A stretch of DNA of 64,000 bases from Lumbricus rubellus (taxonomy: Eukaryota > Annelida > Clitellata > Crassiclitellata > Lumbricidae), in the NCBI GenBank assembly GCA_945859605.1, contig OX243820.1, positions 26,694,277 to 26,758,276 of the forward strand, read 5' to 3'. The translations under genes and the position numbers were made by a program. Below are positions 51,048 to 64,000 of this stretch, in pieces. Under the pieces are notes generated by a model. That model did no database searches. It was given only the letters and a program-made list of their open reading frames with translations, and was not told the DNA's origin. Position 1 is the stretch's first letter. Each line of letters opens with the position of its first letter.

Positions 51048-52699
51048 GTGAGTAGGCCTACGTGCTGCATACATACCCGCGTATGGGCCTACCCTACCTT
51101 TTTATATATTTTTAAATTGGTAACAATAGACACCGCTATCAGGTACAAAAAGTGGGGCCTATGCACAGGACTAGGCCTACTTTACTTTCATCATTTATAG
51201 AAAAGGCGATCGGTTGAACTTCGAACATGGATTCGAAGGTCGTGTTTTTACAGTGAGTTTATAAACTCCCCATGCCTAAAGCCACCATAATAGGCTTGAC
51301 AACAACTGATCACATCCGCTGGAAGTAGGCTAACATGCTCCAGACTAGGCCTAGGCCTAGGTCATACCGTCATAGGGTCTTGACAGTAATTCCCACATAA
51401 ACATTCTTTTACTCGAGAGTCGAAATGAAAGTGAGTAGGCCCTAAATAGGCTAAAAATGCAATATTAATATAATCTAGTTGCTATTATTCAATAGAAATG
51501 AACTAATTAAAAGCATAAGGTGCCATAAAATGTTAAACTAAACATCTAAAATAATTGATTTTACAGTAAACCTAGGCCTACTTGGATCAAAGGGCGCCGA
51601 TAAAATATTAGTGGTTGAATATAATTTATTATTGCCATTGTAGGATTGCGGATCGAACGGAACGACCTTGACAGGAAAGGGCGACACCGTAATGTCAAGG
51701 TTACTTTATCTTTATTATGTCAGGTTAATTTGATCACCTGTATGAGACTGAAATCGCACTTTAGTGAATGATAATTAATTAACAAAGTCTTTGTTTTGAA
51801 GTTTTGATCGCGCTCAGATGGTATGAGCGATAATTGAGATTAAAAGGGTTGCGCATGGGAGATACGCGCGTGCAATAACACCGGTTTGGGGCGTGACACT
51901 ATGAAGTTTGGATGCTTTCTTAAGAGATGTAAATATTTATTTAGTAATATTCTTTATTATTTCAAACCGACAAACGCATTATGATCACAAACAGTAAATA
52001 ACGGATGGTAAACGTGTATTTTAGTATCCTAAATTATTTTCGCTCTTATAATGGCATGATCGTATAGGGTTATGACAGGAGTCGAACTTAGCTATGTTTA
52101 TACGACAGCCAAAGGACATCTTGACGGCAGCCACACAAGGCGTTGTTACGTCCTAGGCCTACTACTCATTTTAATAAGGCAATCTATTCCGAGTAGACCT
52201 TTGGGAGGGTAGCTGGAATCGACCCCGCTTTTTGATGGTGTATCTCCTATTCCGACTTGCATAGCTACCGGTACTTAAAAGGAATTTCAAGATTTTATCT
52301 TTTTGGCATTACAAACACAACTGACTCACTTGTATTGGTCTAGAAGTTTAAAGTTGTGCACACAGGTCTGTTATTATAGTCAAGCTTAGACTTTTATGTT
52401 CACAGTTGTTTACGGAAAACAACATGACCTAGCTGGAGTTTAATGAACATTGAACTTAGATTGTTCATTCCTTTTGAGTTGGTTTTAGTTCGTGCTATGG
52501 CCTATTTTTATGCAGCAACCTACATTCATTGTAAATTTTCAAGTGTTTTGGAAGTCACTTTTCTTTGTTAAATAATGCCAATTATCAGAAGCGTGCCTTA
52601 TTTATCTAGTTGAATTTACCAAGTACTTAAAGAGCTTGCATATGAGATCTTTGAATTTTTTCCAGTGTGCTAGGACAGTTTTCTGAGCCGTACTGCAGC

Positions 52700-64000
<11,301 letters not shown>

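Overview
This is eukaryotic nuclear DNA. The genes are split by many GT-AG introns, the non-coding DNA is AT-rich, and transposons, SINEs, minisatellites and microsatellites are dense. The protein genes I recognise are animal genes whose structure resembles the vertebrate orthologues. The repeats (CR1-like LINEs, tRNA-derived SINEs, hAT and mariner MITEs, frequent TAGGCCTA words) suggest a marine invertebrate, possibly an echinoderm or another invertebrate deuterostome. The phylum is an inference.

Layout. 1-3133: CR1-like LINE with an almost intact reverse-transcriptase ORF. 3.1-15.6 kb: gene-free, with hAT-like and other inverted-repeat elements, SINE copies, minisatellites and purine tracts. 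15.6-18.7 kb: plus-strand gene for an unrecognised secreted, cysteine-containing, helix-rich protein (three exons seen, first coding exon not found). 19-23 kb: repeats and MITEs. 23.5-25.3 kb: minus-strand C20orf27/ADISSP-like gene (two firm exons, one tentative), with a GC-rich promoter candidate near 29.8 kb. 30.3-34.1 kb: one hAT-type transposon inside another, the inner one filled by a 2.8 kb minisatellite; both have perfect 8-bp target duplications. 36.4-39.1 kb: minus-strand exon for an 888-residue Ser/Asn/Gln-rich protein with tandem SUMO-interaction-like motifs. 42.2-43.7 kb: 74-bp satellite interrupted twice at the same point. 44.9-50.1 kb: complete PACRGL gene on the minus strand. 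50.8-51.05 kb: likely bidirectional promoter with ETS-type sites. 52.7-64 kb: ABCD4, plus strand, 14 exons seen, running off the right edge.

The genes do not form a pathway. ABCD4 is the lysosomal cobalamin transporter, PACRGL is a relative of the ciliary doublet protein PACRG, and C20orf27/ADISSP is a small beta-rich protein. PACRGL and ABCD4 are head to head and probably share a promoter. The most novel candidates are the secreted helical protein (three- or four-helix cytokine-like layout, phase-0 introns), the 888-residue orphan, the nested transposon with its higher-order array, the short TTAA palindromic elements, and the hairpin tail shared by SINEs and LINEs.
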